Assembly (NCBI GenBank): GCA_030412945.1
Contig: JAUHJS010000005.1
Location: 62,001-126,000, forward strand
Reading direction: 5' to 3'
DNA length: 64,000 nucleotides
Source: Shiella aurantiaca
GTDB lineage: Bacteria; Bacteroidota; Bacteroidia; Cytophagales; Cyclobacteriaceae
This document shows, one piece after another, positions 23,336-31,180 of the stretch. The notes beneath the pieces are model-generated. The model had not been told where the DNA came from, ran no database searches, and saw only the letters and a list, made by a program, of their open reading frames with translations. Every line of letters begins with the position of its first letter. The first letter of the stretch is position 1. The position numbers and the translations under genes were made by a program.

Positions 23336-23414
23336 GGGTGGAATATGGGGCTCTTCGCAGAATCCCCGTGGGAGAACCCACGACCTCCTGAACCATCATC
23401 AGGCGTTCTAACCC
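23336..23414 (-). pseudogene. Degenerate tRNA-His copy 2
   Basis: Matches the tRNA-His 3' half plus the anticodon arm. The T-loop carries a 20-base insertion (23354-23373) at exactly the same position as copy 1. The anticodon stem CCTGA/TCAGG is intact but the loop reads TGATGGT instead of TTGTGGT, which loses U33 and the GUG anticodon. The D-arm and 5' acceptor strand are missing. Non-functional as a tRNA. Confidence 0.75.
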
Positions 23415-23467
23415 AAACCTTAAGCGTGACATAAGATTAAAACTTTGCGTCTTCGCGGTTAATAAAC

Positions 23468-23496
23468 AAAAAAAGCGAGCCTTTCGACTCGCTTTT
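23468..23496 (-). terminator. Terminator of tRNA-His
   Basis: AAAAGCGAG (23471-23479) pairs with CTCGCTTTT (23488-23496); on the minus strand the stem is followed by a run of U. It begins 2 bases after the tRNA 3' end. Confidence 0.85.
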
Positions 23497-23497
23497 G

Positions 23498-23571
23498 GGT
23501 GGAATATGGGGCTCGAACCCACGACCTCCTGAACCACAATCAGGCGCTCTAACCAACTGAGCTAAAACCAC
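23498..23571 (-). tRNA. tRNA-His (GUG)
   Basis: Minus strand, 74 bases, with G-1 encoded at 23572. D-arm AGCTCAGTTGGTTAGAGC, anticodon arm CCTGA-TTGTGGT-TCAGG with anticodon GTG, and T-arm GTGGG-TTCGAGC-CCCAT are all intact. C73 pairs with G-1, the histidine identity feature. The acceptor stem has two U-U oppositions at 5:68 and 6:67. The CCA tail is not fully encoded. A terminator follows at once, and two decayed copies lie downstream on the same strand. Confidence 0.93.
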
Positions 23572-23635
23572 CATTTGAATTGGAATGCAAATGTATAGTA
23601 TAAGATAGTATTTGCAAAATGCTTCGCCCTAAAAA

Positions 23636-24973
23636 TTATTTATGAAAACTTAGTCGCTGACCGCGCGCCTGTGTATTCACCCGACCATTTTCATATACTA
23701 CCTGACCGTTGACCAAGGTATAGGCCATCTTCGACTGGAAAGTATGGCCTTCAAAAGGCGACCAGCCACATTGTGCCAAGATATTTTCTTTCTTTACCTG
23801 CCAAGGTGATTGAAGATTTACCAAAGCCAAATCAGCTGCATAGCCTTCACGGATAAAGCCACGATTTTTTATTCGGAACAAGATGGCCGGATGATGGCTC
23901 ATCTTTTCAGCTATTTTTTCCAAGGTGATTTTACCTTGATGGTACAAATCCAGCATGGCTACCAAACTGTGCTGCACCAGTGGCCCTCCCGAAGGGGCTT
24001 TAAAATAGCTATTCTGCTTTTCTTCCCAGGTATGGGGCGCATGGTCAGTAGCAATTACATCAATACGATTGTCAAGTACCGCTTGGAGGATGGCCTCACG
24101 GTCGCTGCTTCTTTTCACCGCAGGGTTCCATTTAATGAGCGCCCCTTTTTGCACATAATCCTGATCGCTAAACCAAAGGTGGTGAATGCAGGCTTCGGAA
24201 GTAATTCGCTTTTGCGCCAAAGGCAATGTATTATCAAAAAGCCCTAACTCCTTGGCGGTGCTAATGTGTAAAATGTGTAATCGCGTGTTATATTCTTTGG
24301 CCAAACCCACCGCAAAGGAAGAGGAAAGGTAGCACGCCTCTTCGCTACGGATGTTCGGATGTTCGTAGAAAGGCACATCCTCCCCATATTTGGCTTTATA
24401 GATATCGGTATTTTTTCGGATGGTTGCCTCGTCCTCGCAATGTGTGGCAATGAGCATTTCAACTTTTGAGAAAAGTCCGCGCAGGGTTTCTTCCTTATCC
24501 ACCAGCATATTGCCCGTGCTGGAGCCCATAAAAATCTTCACGCCACATACTTTATCGGCCGGAGTTTTGAGCACTTCTTCTAAATTATCGTTGCTAGCCC
24601 CCATAAAAAAGCTATAGTTGGCAGGAGAACATCCCGCAGCAATTTGATATTTCTGCTCTAGCAAGTCCTGCGTAAGCGTATTGGGCACGGTGTTGGGCAT
24701 TTCCATAAAGGAAGTCACTCCACCCGCCACAGCCGCAGCCGATTCAGTAGCAATGGTAGCCTTATGGGTAAGACCAGGTTCACGAAAATGCACTTGGTCA
24801 TCAATAGCACCCGGGAAAATATGTAGGCCCTCGGCCTGAATAAAGCGGTTTGCCTGCACACGACTCAGGTCGCCATCGATGCGTTCGATAATACCGCCCT
24901 TAATAAGTACATCGGCTGAAAGGGTTTGGCCTTCGTTTACTATCTTTGCTCCAGTTATAACTATTGACTCCAT
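23636..24973 (-). CDS. pyrC: Dihydroorotase
   Basis: 445 residues, class I amidohydrolase fold. It closes carbamoyl aspartate to dihydroorotate in pyrimidine synthesis. Visible metal and substrate motifs are DDQVHFREPGLTH (58-70), the carboxylated lysine region VKIFMGSSTGNML, IATHCEDE, HILHIST and ATDHAPH. In the first motif the usual first His of HxH is Gln60 (DxQxH), a variant I recall as normal in Bacteroidetes and some proteobacterial enzymes. It is divergent from the DEAD-box helicase with about 40 bases between starts. Allantoinase or hydantoinase are less likely. Confidence 0.9.
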   Translation of the reverse strand: MESIVITGAKIVNEGQTLSADVLIKGGIIERIDGDLSRVQANRFIQAEGLHIFPGAIDDQVHFREPGLTHKATIATESAAAVAGGVTSFMEMPNTVPNTLTQDLLEQKYQIAAGCSPANYSFFMGASNDNLEEVLKTPADKVCGVKIFMGSSTGNMLVDKEETLRGLFSKVEMLIATHCEDEATIRKNTDIYKAKYGEDVPFYEHPNIRSEEACYLSSSFAVGLAKEYNTRLHILHISTAKELGLFDNTLPLAQKRITSEACIHHLWFSDQDYVQKGALIKWNPAVKRSSDREAILQAVLDNRIDVIATDHAPHTWEEKQNSYFKAPSGGPLVQHSLVAMLDLYHQGKITLEKIAEKMSHHPAILFRIKNRGFIREGYAADLALVNLQSPWQVKKENILAQCGWSPFEGHTFQSKMAYTLVNGQVVYENGRVNTQARGQRLSFHK

Positions 24974-24999
24974 GGTTTTCGGGATTTAGGTTCCGATAC

Positions 25000-25007
25000 C
25001 AAAACTA
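25000..25007 (-). promoter_or_regulatory. -7 element for pyrC
   Basis: Reads TAGTTTTG on the minus strand, full match to TAnnTTTG, 27 bases upstream of the pyrC ATG. No -33 match at the right distance; it would have to lie inside the helicase gene start. Confidence 0.4.
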
Positions 25008-25014
25008 ATGCATC

Positions 25015-26343
25015 ATGAGCGAAACTCCCACCACCTTTCAAGACTTTGCTTTAAATAAACAACTTTGGCAAGCCATAGAAGAAGCGGGATACACCGCTCC
25101 ATCGCCTGTTCAGGCCAAGGCCATTCCTTTAGTGTTGGCAGGCCACGATGTATTAGGCATTGCTCCTACCGGCACAGGCAAAACAGCCGCTTATGCGCTT
25201 CCCTTACTGATGAAAATAAAATATGCGAAAGGTGAACATGTACGTGCCGTGGTGCTGGCACCTACGCGTGAGCTGGTAATGCAAATCCATAAAGAAATGC
25301 TGCGCTTTGCTCAATTTACCGACCTGCGTATTCAAGCCATTTATGGAGGCCTTGGGCCAAAAACCCAAATCGAGAATATTCAAAAGGGGGTGGATATCTT
25401 GGTGAGTACTCCGGGCCGTTTTTTGGAAATTTACCAGAAAGGGGAATTGGTCACCAAACACATTAATACCCTTGTGCTAGACGAGGCCGATAAAATGATG
25501 GACATGGGCTTTATGCACCAAATCCGGAGCATCTTGGAGGTAATTCCGGTGAAAAGGCAGAATCTTTTGTTCTCGGCCACTTTTCCGGAAAAGGTAGACC
25601 GCTTATCGGCTGAATTTCTAGAGTTTCCGGTACGGGCAGAGGTGGCTCCTCAGGCTACCACCGCCTCCACTATCGCTCAGAAAGTATATGAAGTTCCCAA
25701 CTTCCTCACAAAAATCAACCTATTGGGCCATCTGCTGCAAAACCAGACCGACATGGAACGGGTAATCGTGTTTACTCGCACCAAGGCCAATGCGGATAAC
25801 ATTTCCAAATTCCTCGACCGCAAGATTATCCCCGGACAAGTACGGGTGATTCATGCCAATAAAGGTCAAAACTCGCGCATTAATGCTATGGAGGAGTTTA
25901 AATCGGGCAATATCAAAGTATTAGTAGCTACCGATGTGGCCGCCAGGGGTATTGATGTAAGCATGGTAAGCCATGTGATTAATTTTGACGTGCCCATTAT
26001 TTATGAAGATTACGTACACCGAATAGGGCGCACCGGAAGGGCCGAGCATGAAGGCGTGGCCATTACCTTCATGACCCAAGTAGAAGCTTACCACATGGCC
26101 AAGATTGAAAAGATCATTCGGATGAATATTCCTACTCAGCCAATTCCGGCCGGAGTGAAGGTGGAAGACACACCCTTCGATGAACATCAACTTATGGCCC
26201 GTGAAATCGACTTATTAAAACGTAAAGACGACCCCACTTTTAAAGGCGCTTTTCATGAAAAGAAGGAACTTAAAAAAAGTACATTTAAAAGTCCGCAAAA
26301 AGGCAAAAAACGGCCTACCAACTCAAAAAATCGCAAAAAATAG
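25015..26343 (+). CDS. DEAD-box ATP-dependent RNA helicase
   Basis: 442 residues. All DEAD-box motifs are present: Q motif near residue 26 (YTAPSPVQAKAIP), motif I APTGTGKTAAY, Ia PTRELV, Ib TPGR, II LDEADKMMDMG, III SAT, and VI HRIGRTGRAEH. A basic C-terminal tail (FKSPQKGKKRPTNSKNRKK) probably binds RNA. Such RhlE/CsdA-like helicases help ribosome assembly and RNA decay, often at low temperature; the exact role is not determinable. Divergent from pyrC and followed by a long untranslated stretch. Confidence 0.93.
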   Translation: MSETPTTFQDFALNKQLWQAIEEAGYTAPSPVQAKAIPLVLAGHDVLGIAPTGTGKTAAYALPLLMKIKYAKGEHVRAVVLAPTRELVMQIHKEMLRFAQFTDLRIQAIYGGLGPKTQIENIQKGVDILVSTPGRFLEIYQKGELVTKHINTLVLDEADKMMDMGFMHQIRSILEVIPVKRQNLLFSATFPEKVDRLSAEFLEFPVRAEVAPQATTASTIAQKVYEVPNFLTKINLLGHLLQNQTDMERVIVFTRTKANADNISKFLDRKIIPGQVRVIHANKGQNSRINAMEEFKSGNIKVLVATDVAARGIDVSMVSHVINFDVPIIYEDYVHRIGRTGRAEHEGVAITFMTQVEAYHMAKIEKIIRMNIPTQPIPAGVKVEDTPFDEHQLMAREIDLLKRKDDPTFKGAFHEKKELKKSTFKSPQKGKKRPTNSKNRKK

Positions 26344-26398
26344 CTTTATCTGAAAGTCCAAACTTTTGAACGACACATTAATTTGTTTAATCTAAAAC

Positions 26399-26431
26399 TT
26401 TCCCACAGGTATAATTACTTCCCTATATTTG
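26399..26431 (+). promoter_or_regulatory. Promoter driving a short leader or small RNA
   Basis: TTTC at 26399-26402, 21 bases, TATATTTG at 26424-26431 (full match to TAnnTTTG). Predicted transcription start near 26437. The only thing downstream before gcvP is the hairpin at 26469-26507. Confidence 0.5.
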
Positions 26432-26436
26432 AACAT

Positions 26437-26507
26437 AAGTCTTTCTTTACATAGCTGGTTGAAAAAGGTCTTGGGGTTAGCTTTTTGAGCGCCCCAAGAT
26501 TCTTTTT
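26437..26507 (+). ncRNA. Candidate small RNA or attenuator leader
   Basis: Inferred from a promoter whose start would be near 26437 and an intrinsic-terminator-like hairpin 30-70 bases later. No open reading frame or known RNA family is visible. It may instead be the tail end of the helicase transcript plus an unrelated promoter. Confidence 0.35.
26469..26507 (+). terminator. Intrinsic terminator upstream of gcvP
   Basis: TCTTGGGG (26469-26476) pairs with CCCCAAGA (26492-26499), loop of 15, followed by TTCTTTTT. It can end the helicase message or the short transcript from the promoter at 26399. Confidence 0.65.
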
Positions 26508-26581
26508 ATCCCCTCCACAACTCGCCTTCCTCCGCTTATATATTTCACGGGTTTCGAAACTTTTTTCTCCCAAATAAATTT

Positions 26582-26589
26582 TACTTTTG
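26582..26589 (+). promoter_or_regulatory. -7 element of gcvP
   Basis: TACTTTTG, full match to TAnnTTTG, placing transcription start near 26596 and a leader of about 40 bases before the ATG at 26638. The -33 region is weak. Confidence 0.55.
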
Positions 26590-26637
26590 TACCGCCAAAC
26601 AGGCAGTCATACAAGCAAATCATTATTTCCCGTAGAA

Positions 26638-29538
26638 ATGAAAATCAATCTGGTTAATTCCGAAAAATTTGAGAACAGGCATATTGGTCCTGATCAGGCT
26701 CAGATTACAGAAATGTTACAGGCGGTAGGCGTAGATTCCATCGATCAGCTGATTGATGAAACCGTTCCTCCGGCTATCCGCTTGAAGAAGCCCATGGATT
26801 TGCCAGCCGCTAAATCAGAGACCGAGTTCTTGGCCGATTTCAAAGCCATGGTGAGCCAAAACCAGCTATTGAAATCCTATATCGGCTTGGGCTATCACGA
26901 AACCATCACGCCCAAAGTGATTTTGCGCAACATCTTGGAAAACCCGGGATGGTATACTGCCTATACGCCTTATCAGGCGGAAATTGCCCAAGGAAGATTG
27001 GAAGCCCTTATCAATTTCCAAACTACCGTGATGGAGCTTACTGCCATGGATATTGCCAATGCCTCGTTGCTTGACGAAGGTACGGCTGCGGCTGAAGCCA
27101 TGACCATGTTTGCCGGATTGCGCAAGCCTGCTAAAAAGAATGCGAATGTATTTTTTGTGGATGAGAAAGCCTTGCCGCAAACCATAGATGTACTAAAAAC
27201 ACGCGCTTTGCCTGTGGGCATAGAATTGCAGGTAGGTAGTCTTTCCTCTCTTGATTTAACGAATCCAAACTTATACGGAGTACTTCTTCAATATCCAAAT
27301 GCCGATGGTGAAGCCATCAACTATAAGCAATTGGTGCAAGCCGCCCACGACAATACCGTTTTGGTGGCCTTTGCTGCTGATTTACTATCGCTTGCGCTTT
27401 TAACCCCTCCGGGAGAAATGGGTGCCGATGCCGTAGTGGGTTCTAGCCAGCGCTTTGGTGTGCCTATGGGCTACGGTGGCCCTCATGCCGCCTTCTTTGC
27501 TACCAAAGAAGAATATAAAAGACAGATTCCTGGCCGTATTATAGGTGTTTCCATCGACCGCTATGGCAATAAAGCCTACCGTATGGCTTTGCAAACCCGC
27601 GAGCAGCATATCCGTAGGGAAAAAGCCACTTCCAACATCTGTACTGCTCAGGTACTTTTGGCGGTAATGGCGGGTATGTATGCCGTATATCATGGCCCTA
27701 AGGGGGTGAAAAACATTGCCGCAAAAACGCATGGTTTTGCCAAGCTGACCGATAAAGTGCTAAGCAGCCTAGGCTATACTCAAGAAAACAAACAATATTT
27801 TGATACGCTAAAGGTAGCCGTAAGTGCTGAGCAGAAAGCGAAAATCCAATCTCTTGCCCTAGCAGCCGGATATAACTTCCGCTATTTTGAGGACAACCAC
27901 ATTGGTTTATCATTCAGCGAAACTACCTCATTGGCCGATGCCAAAGCTATCGCGCAGATTTTCGCCCAAGCAGCTGGTAAAACCCTTAGTCTTGACTTGG
28001 CCAAAGAAGCTTCGGCTATCGAGATTGGCTTCAACGAGGGCTTAGCGCGTACAACGGAATACCTTATGCATCCGGTTTTCAATACGCACCATTCGGAGCA
28101 CGAAATGCTTCGTTATATGAAGCGGTTGGAGAACAAGGATTTATCTATGGTTCATTCCATGATTTCCCTTGGCTCATGCACCATGAAGCTTAATGCCACC
28201 ACTGAGATGATTCCGGTGACTTGGCCTGAATTGGGAAATATCCACCCATTTGCTCCGCTTGACCAAGCCAAAGGTTATACCCAACTTTTCAAGGATTTAT
28301 CGGACTGGCTATCACAAGCCACCGGATTCCCTGGTGTTTCTTTGCAGCCTAATTCGGGCGCACAAGGTGAGTATGCCGGATTGATGGTAATTCGTGCCTA
28401 TCTGCAAAACAAAGGGCAAGGCCATCGCCATATCGCTCTTATTCCTTCATCCGCTCACGGAACAAACCCTGCCAGTGCTGTAATGGCGGGCATGCAGGTG
28501 GTAATTGTAGCCTGCGATGACAAAGGAAACATTGATGTAGCCGACCTCAAAACTAAAGCGGAACAGTACAAAAACGATTTGGCTTGCTTAATGGTAACTT
28601 ACCCTTCTACCCACGGGGTATTTGAAGAAAGCATTATGGACATCTGCGCCACTATTCATGAATATGGTGGTCAAGTATATATGGATGGTGCCAACATGAA
28701 CGCCCAAGTTGGACTTACCAGTCCGGCTAATATCGGTGCCGATGTGTGTCACCTAAACTTGCACAAAACCTTCTGTATTCCTCACGGTGGTGGTGGCCCT
28801 GGTATGGGGCCAATCTGCGTAGCGGAGCATTTGATTCCTTTCCTTCCGGGCAATCCTTTGCTGAAAACCGGAGGTGATAAAGCCATACATGCCATTTCGG
28901 CTGCTCCATTTGGTAGCGCTAGCATCTTGGCGATTTCCTATGCTTACATTGCCATGATGGGTGAAGAAGGCTTGAGAAAATCTACCGAAGCGGCAATTTT
29001 GAATGCCAACTACATTAAAGCTCGCCTAGAGAAACATTATCCTATCCTTTATACCAACAAAAACAACCGCTGCGCCCACGAGATGATTGTGGATTGTCGC
29101 GAGTTCAAGAAAGTAGGGATTGAGGTGGAAGATATCGCTAAACGCTTGATGGATTATGGTTTCCATGCGCCTACGGTTTCTTTCCCCGTGGCGGGTACTT
29201 TGATGATTGAGCCTACGGAAAGTGAGCCTAAAGAAGAGCTTGACAGATTCTGCGATGCCATGATTAGCATACGTGAGGAAATTCGTGAGGTAGAAAAGGG
29301 AATAGCCGATAAGGAAGTAAACGTATTGAAAAATGCACCTCACACAGCGGCCATTGTACTGACCGAAGAATGGACATTGCCTTACAGCCGTCAGAAAGCG
29401 GCCTATCCATTGCCTTATGTGAAAGCCGATAAATTCTGGCCTAGTGTAAGCCGCATTGATAGTGCGTATGGCGACAGAAACTTGGTATGTAGCTGTATTC
29501 CGGTGGAAGCCTACGCGCAAGATGCCGTTGAAGCGTAA
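26638..29538 (+). CDS. gcvP: Glycine dehydrogenase (decarboxylating), P protein of glycine cleavage
   Basis: 966 residues from ATG 26638; an upstream TTG reading (26587) begins inside the -7 element and is rejected. Single-chain P protein, as in E. coli and eukaryotes, rather than the split alpha/beta form. It uses pyridoxal phosphate to decarboxylate glycine and hand the aminomethyl group to the H protein. The PLP lysine is Lys710 in [20 protein letters not shown]. The N-terminus ([13 protein letters not shown]) and [13 protein letters not shown] segments are typical. gcvH and gcvT are not in this window. A strong terminator follows. Confidence 0.96.
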   Translation: MKINLVNSEKFENRHIGPDQAQITEMLQAVGVDSIDQLIDETVPPAIRLKKPMDLPAAKSETEFLADFKAMVSQNQLLKSYIGLGYHETITPKVILRNILENPGWYTAYTPYQAEIAQGRLEALINFQTTVMELTAMDIANASLLDEGTAAAEAMTMFAGLRKPAKKNANVFFVDEKALPQTIDVLKTRALPVGIELQVGSLSSLDLTNPNLYGVLLQYPNADGEAINYKQLVQAAHDNTVLVAFAADLLSLALLTPPGEMGADAVVGSSQRFGVPMGYGGPHAAFFATKEEYKRQIPGRIIGVSIDRYGNKAYRMALQTREQHIRREKATSNICTAQVLLAVMAGMYAVYHGPKGVKNIAAKTHGFAKLTDKVLSSLGYTQENKQYFDTLKVAVSAEQKAKIQSLALAAGYNFRYFEDNHIGLSFSETTSLADAKAIAQIFAQAAGKTLSLDLAKEASAIEIGFNEGLARTTEYLMHPVFNTHHSEHEMLRYMKRLENKDLSMVHSMISLGSCTMKLNATTEMIPVTWPELGNIHPFAPLDQAKGYTQLFKDLSDWLSQATGFPGVSLQPNSGAQGEYAGLMVIRAYLQNKGQGHRHIALIPSSAHGTNPASAVMAGMQVVIVACDDKGNIDVADLKTKAEQYKNDLACLMVTYPSTHGVFEESIMDICATIHEYGGQVYMDGANMNAQVGLTSPANIGADVCHLNLHKTFCIPHGGGGPGMGPICVAEHLIPFLPGNPLLKTGGDKAIHAISAAPFGSASILAISYAYIAMMGEEGLRKSTEAAILNANYIKARLEKHYPILYTNKNNRCAHEMIVDCREFKKVGIEVEDIAKRLMDYGFHAPTVSFPVAGTLMIEPTESEPKEELDRFCDAMISIREEIREVEKGIADKEVNVLKNAPHTAAIVLTEEWTLPYSRQKAAYPLPYVKADKFWPSVSRIDSAYGDRNLVCSCIPVEAYAQDAVEA

Positions 29539-29561
29539 TAGTATACTTTTTATACAAGGTA

Positions 29562-29595
29562 AAAGGGAAGCCCAAAAAGCTTCCCTTTTTCTTTC
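29562..29595 (+). terminator. Terminator between gcvP and the converging operon
   Basis: AAAGGGAAGC (29562-29571) pairs with GCTTCCCTTT (29579-29588) over a 7-base loop, with T-rich sequence on the right and A-rich on the left, so it can serve both converging transcripts. Confidence 0.85.
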
Positions 29596-29596
29596 C

Positions 29597-31177
29597 TTAC
29601 CAGTCTGACTTAATAATGATATCTACCCTACGATTGATTCTGCGACCTTCTTCCGTATCGTTGGGTACCAGTGGCTGGGTATCGCCACGCCCCAATACTA
29701 CTATGCGTTCTTCGGGCAATCCGGTGAGCACCAAAATCTTTTTGAGGGTTTCTGCCCGCTTTTCCGAGAGGCGCTGGTTATACTGACTTTTGCCCACATT
29801 ATCGGTATGGCCAATAAGCTCCACATGATATTCGGGAAAAGCCGATAACATTTCGAGCACCCCTTCCAGCATATCAATATTGTATTCATCGATGGAGTGG
29901 CTGTCGGTCATGAAGCGCAGGTGATATACCGAATCGGGCAATAAAACTACCTGCGTAATGGCTCCAGAACGGGCATCTGCTTGCACAGTTTCTCTCTCCT
30001 CCTCATTTACTGAATCCGCCTTGGCTAATTCTACCTGCTTAAGGGCGGCTAGGCTATCGGCTTTTTGCTTGGCCACCTGCTGCTTGGCTTTTTTCTCGGC
30101 CAATTGACGGGCGTATTCCTCTTTCCAGTCATCATTTTTATTTTTCTTCTTTTTGGACGTAGAAGAGGGTTTTTCTTTTTCCTTCTTTGCTTCGGATTTC
30201 AACTTAGCAGGCAAAGCATAGCCCAGGCCCACCTCAAAAGCCCCCATATGAGCAGTATTGGTTTTATTTACTGAAAGTTCATAAGCAGCCGATATTGTCC
30301 AGCGATCTTTCTTTATACTGGCGCCCGTGGCAATCTCACCCGTGGTGATATAGCGGCTAAAAACCGATACATACTGACTGTTTCGAGCGTTTCTATCGGG
30401 CACAAACTGCACCTTAGGCCCCAGAGCCATTTGAACACTATGAGCTGAATAGGTGGCTATCAGCTCAGGAATTACCACCCATTGAGCAGATACCGGAAGC
30501 GCCAGCGCCCCCTGAGCCACTATGCTCCTGCGCGAAAGTGCTCCTGTATTTTCTGCAGAGATTTGGGTAGGCCGGATATCAAAAAAACTAAGCCCTACAC
30601 TAGATTGAGCCAAGCCCCCGGGCTTTTGATGCACCCACATAGCCCCGAGGGATATGCCCCAGTCGTTTTGCCGAAACTGGCTGATGGCTTCCCCCGATGG
30701 AAGAGAAGAACTGAAACCTCTGTATTGTACATATTGAGAGCCTGTGGTAAAACTTTGGGCATCCAAAGAAATGGTGGAATACGTTCCGCTAAGCCCCACA
30801 CTCAGAAACTGGTCATGTGAAAGACGCACCCGCTGCGCCAAGCTTAGCCCTACAGATTGGTTGACAAAATACCCGAGCTGACCGCTGCGGTCATCCAACA
30901 CACTCAGCCCAAGCGAAGGCAATTCCCTAAGTCCGTTGCCTAGTGCTTGGCTATAGGTGAACTGCGAAGAACGGATGTTAAAACCGCCTCCCGTTTTCTG
31001 ATCGCGATAGATGAGATCCGCGCTGGGCGCTCTATAAAAAGCTCCTAAGGCGGGGTTAATCCGATAGGGCGCATGCTGAAACAGGCTATACTGAAGGTAT
31101 TGGCCGTACCCTCGCTGCCCACAGGTGCCCAGCAGGATGAAAAAGGTAAGAAGCCAAATTTTTGTTACACTCCGCAT
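29597..31177 (-). CDS. PorP/SprF-type barrel fused to OmpA domain
   Basis: 526 residues. After a signal peptide the region 30-300 has the PorP/SprF pattern (YLQYSLFQHAPYRINPALGAFY, then repeated strands such as LPSLGLSVLDDRSGQLG), a family of T9SS-associated outer-membrane barrels, each usually paired with one long secreted adhesin. A Lys-rich linker (about 310-380) leads to an OmpA C-terminal domain (about 410-526) with VELIGHTDNVGKSQYNQRLSEKRAE and GRRINRRVDI, which would bind peptidoglycan. SprF proteins normally lack this domain. It is the last gene of the sigma-tonB-cargo operon, 3 bases after the type B cargo gene. Confidence 0.85.
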   Translation of the reverse strand: MRSVTKIWLLTFFILLGTCGQRGYGQYLQYSLFQHAPYRINPALGAFYRAPSADLIYRDQKTGGGFNIRSSQFTYSQALGNGLRELPSLGLSVLDDRSGQLGYFVNQSVGLSLAQRVRLSHDQFLSVGLSGTYSTISLDAQSFTTGSQYVQYRGFSSSLPSGEAISQFRQNDWGISLGAMWVHQKPGGLAQSSVGLSFFDIRPTQISAENTGALSRRSIVAQGALALPVSAQWVVIPELIATYSAHSVQMALGPKVQFVPDRNARNSQYVSVFSRYITTGEIATGASIKKDRWTISAAYELSVNKTNTAHMGAFEVGLGYALPAKLKSEAKKEKEKPSSTSKKKKNKNDDWKEEYARQLAEKKAKQQVAKQKADSLAALKQVELAKADSVNEEERETVQADARSGAITQVVLLPDSVYHLRFMTDSHSIDEYNIDMLEGVLEMLSAFPEYHVELIGHTDNVGKSQYNQRLSEKRAETLKKILVLTGLPEERIVVLGRGDTQPLVPNDTEEGRRINRRVDIIIKSDW

Positions 31178-31180
31178 AGC

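Larger units (their letters stand above)
22858..23635. other. Repeat-rich intergenic region around tRNA-His
   Basis: A 778-base gene-free region. In order on the + strand it holds three degenerate to intact REP-like palindromic repeats (22960-23092), then three units made of a terminator hairpin plus a tRNA-His sequence in which only the last (23498-23571) is intact, with three copies of a short repeat reading CTTTGCGTCTTCGCGGTTA (about 23117, 23154 and 23443). Open reading frames across it are artefacts. Confidence 0.75.
26344..26637. other. Leader region between helicase and gcvP
   Basis: 294 bases without a gene. It holds a complete promoter (26399-26431), a strong hairpin with U-tract 40-75 bases downstream of it, and a second -7 element closer to gcvP (26582-26589). 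The arrangement would produce a transcript of about 70 bases or an attenuated leader. Confidence 0.6.

Noticed and set aside
23133..23537. Open frames through the tRNA-His region, both strands
   Set aside because: They read through tRNA sequence, terminator hairpins and repeats; the repeated peptide pattern is a by-product of the repeated units.
23117..23571. CRISPR-like array (repeats with short spacers)
   Set aside because: The repeated units are tRNA-His 3' halves with terminators and dispersed short repeats at irregular spacing (about 120 and 168 bases). There are no uniform spacers and no cas genes.
23636..24973. pyrC as an inactive amidohydrolase because the HxH motif has Gln60
   Set aside because: All other metal and substrate motifs are intact, and the DxQxH form is, as far as I recall, normal in Bacteroidetes dihydroorotases.
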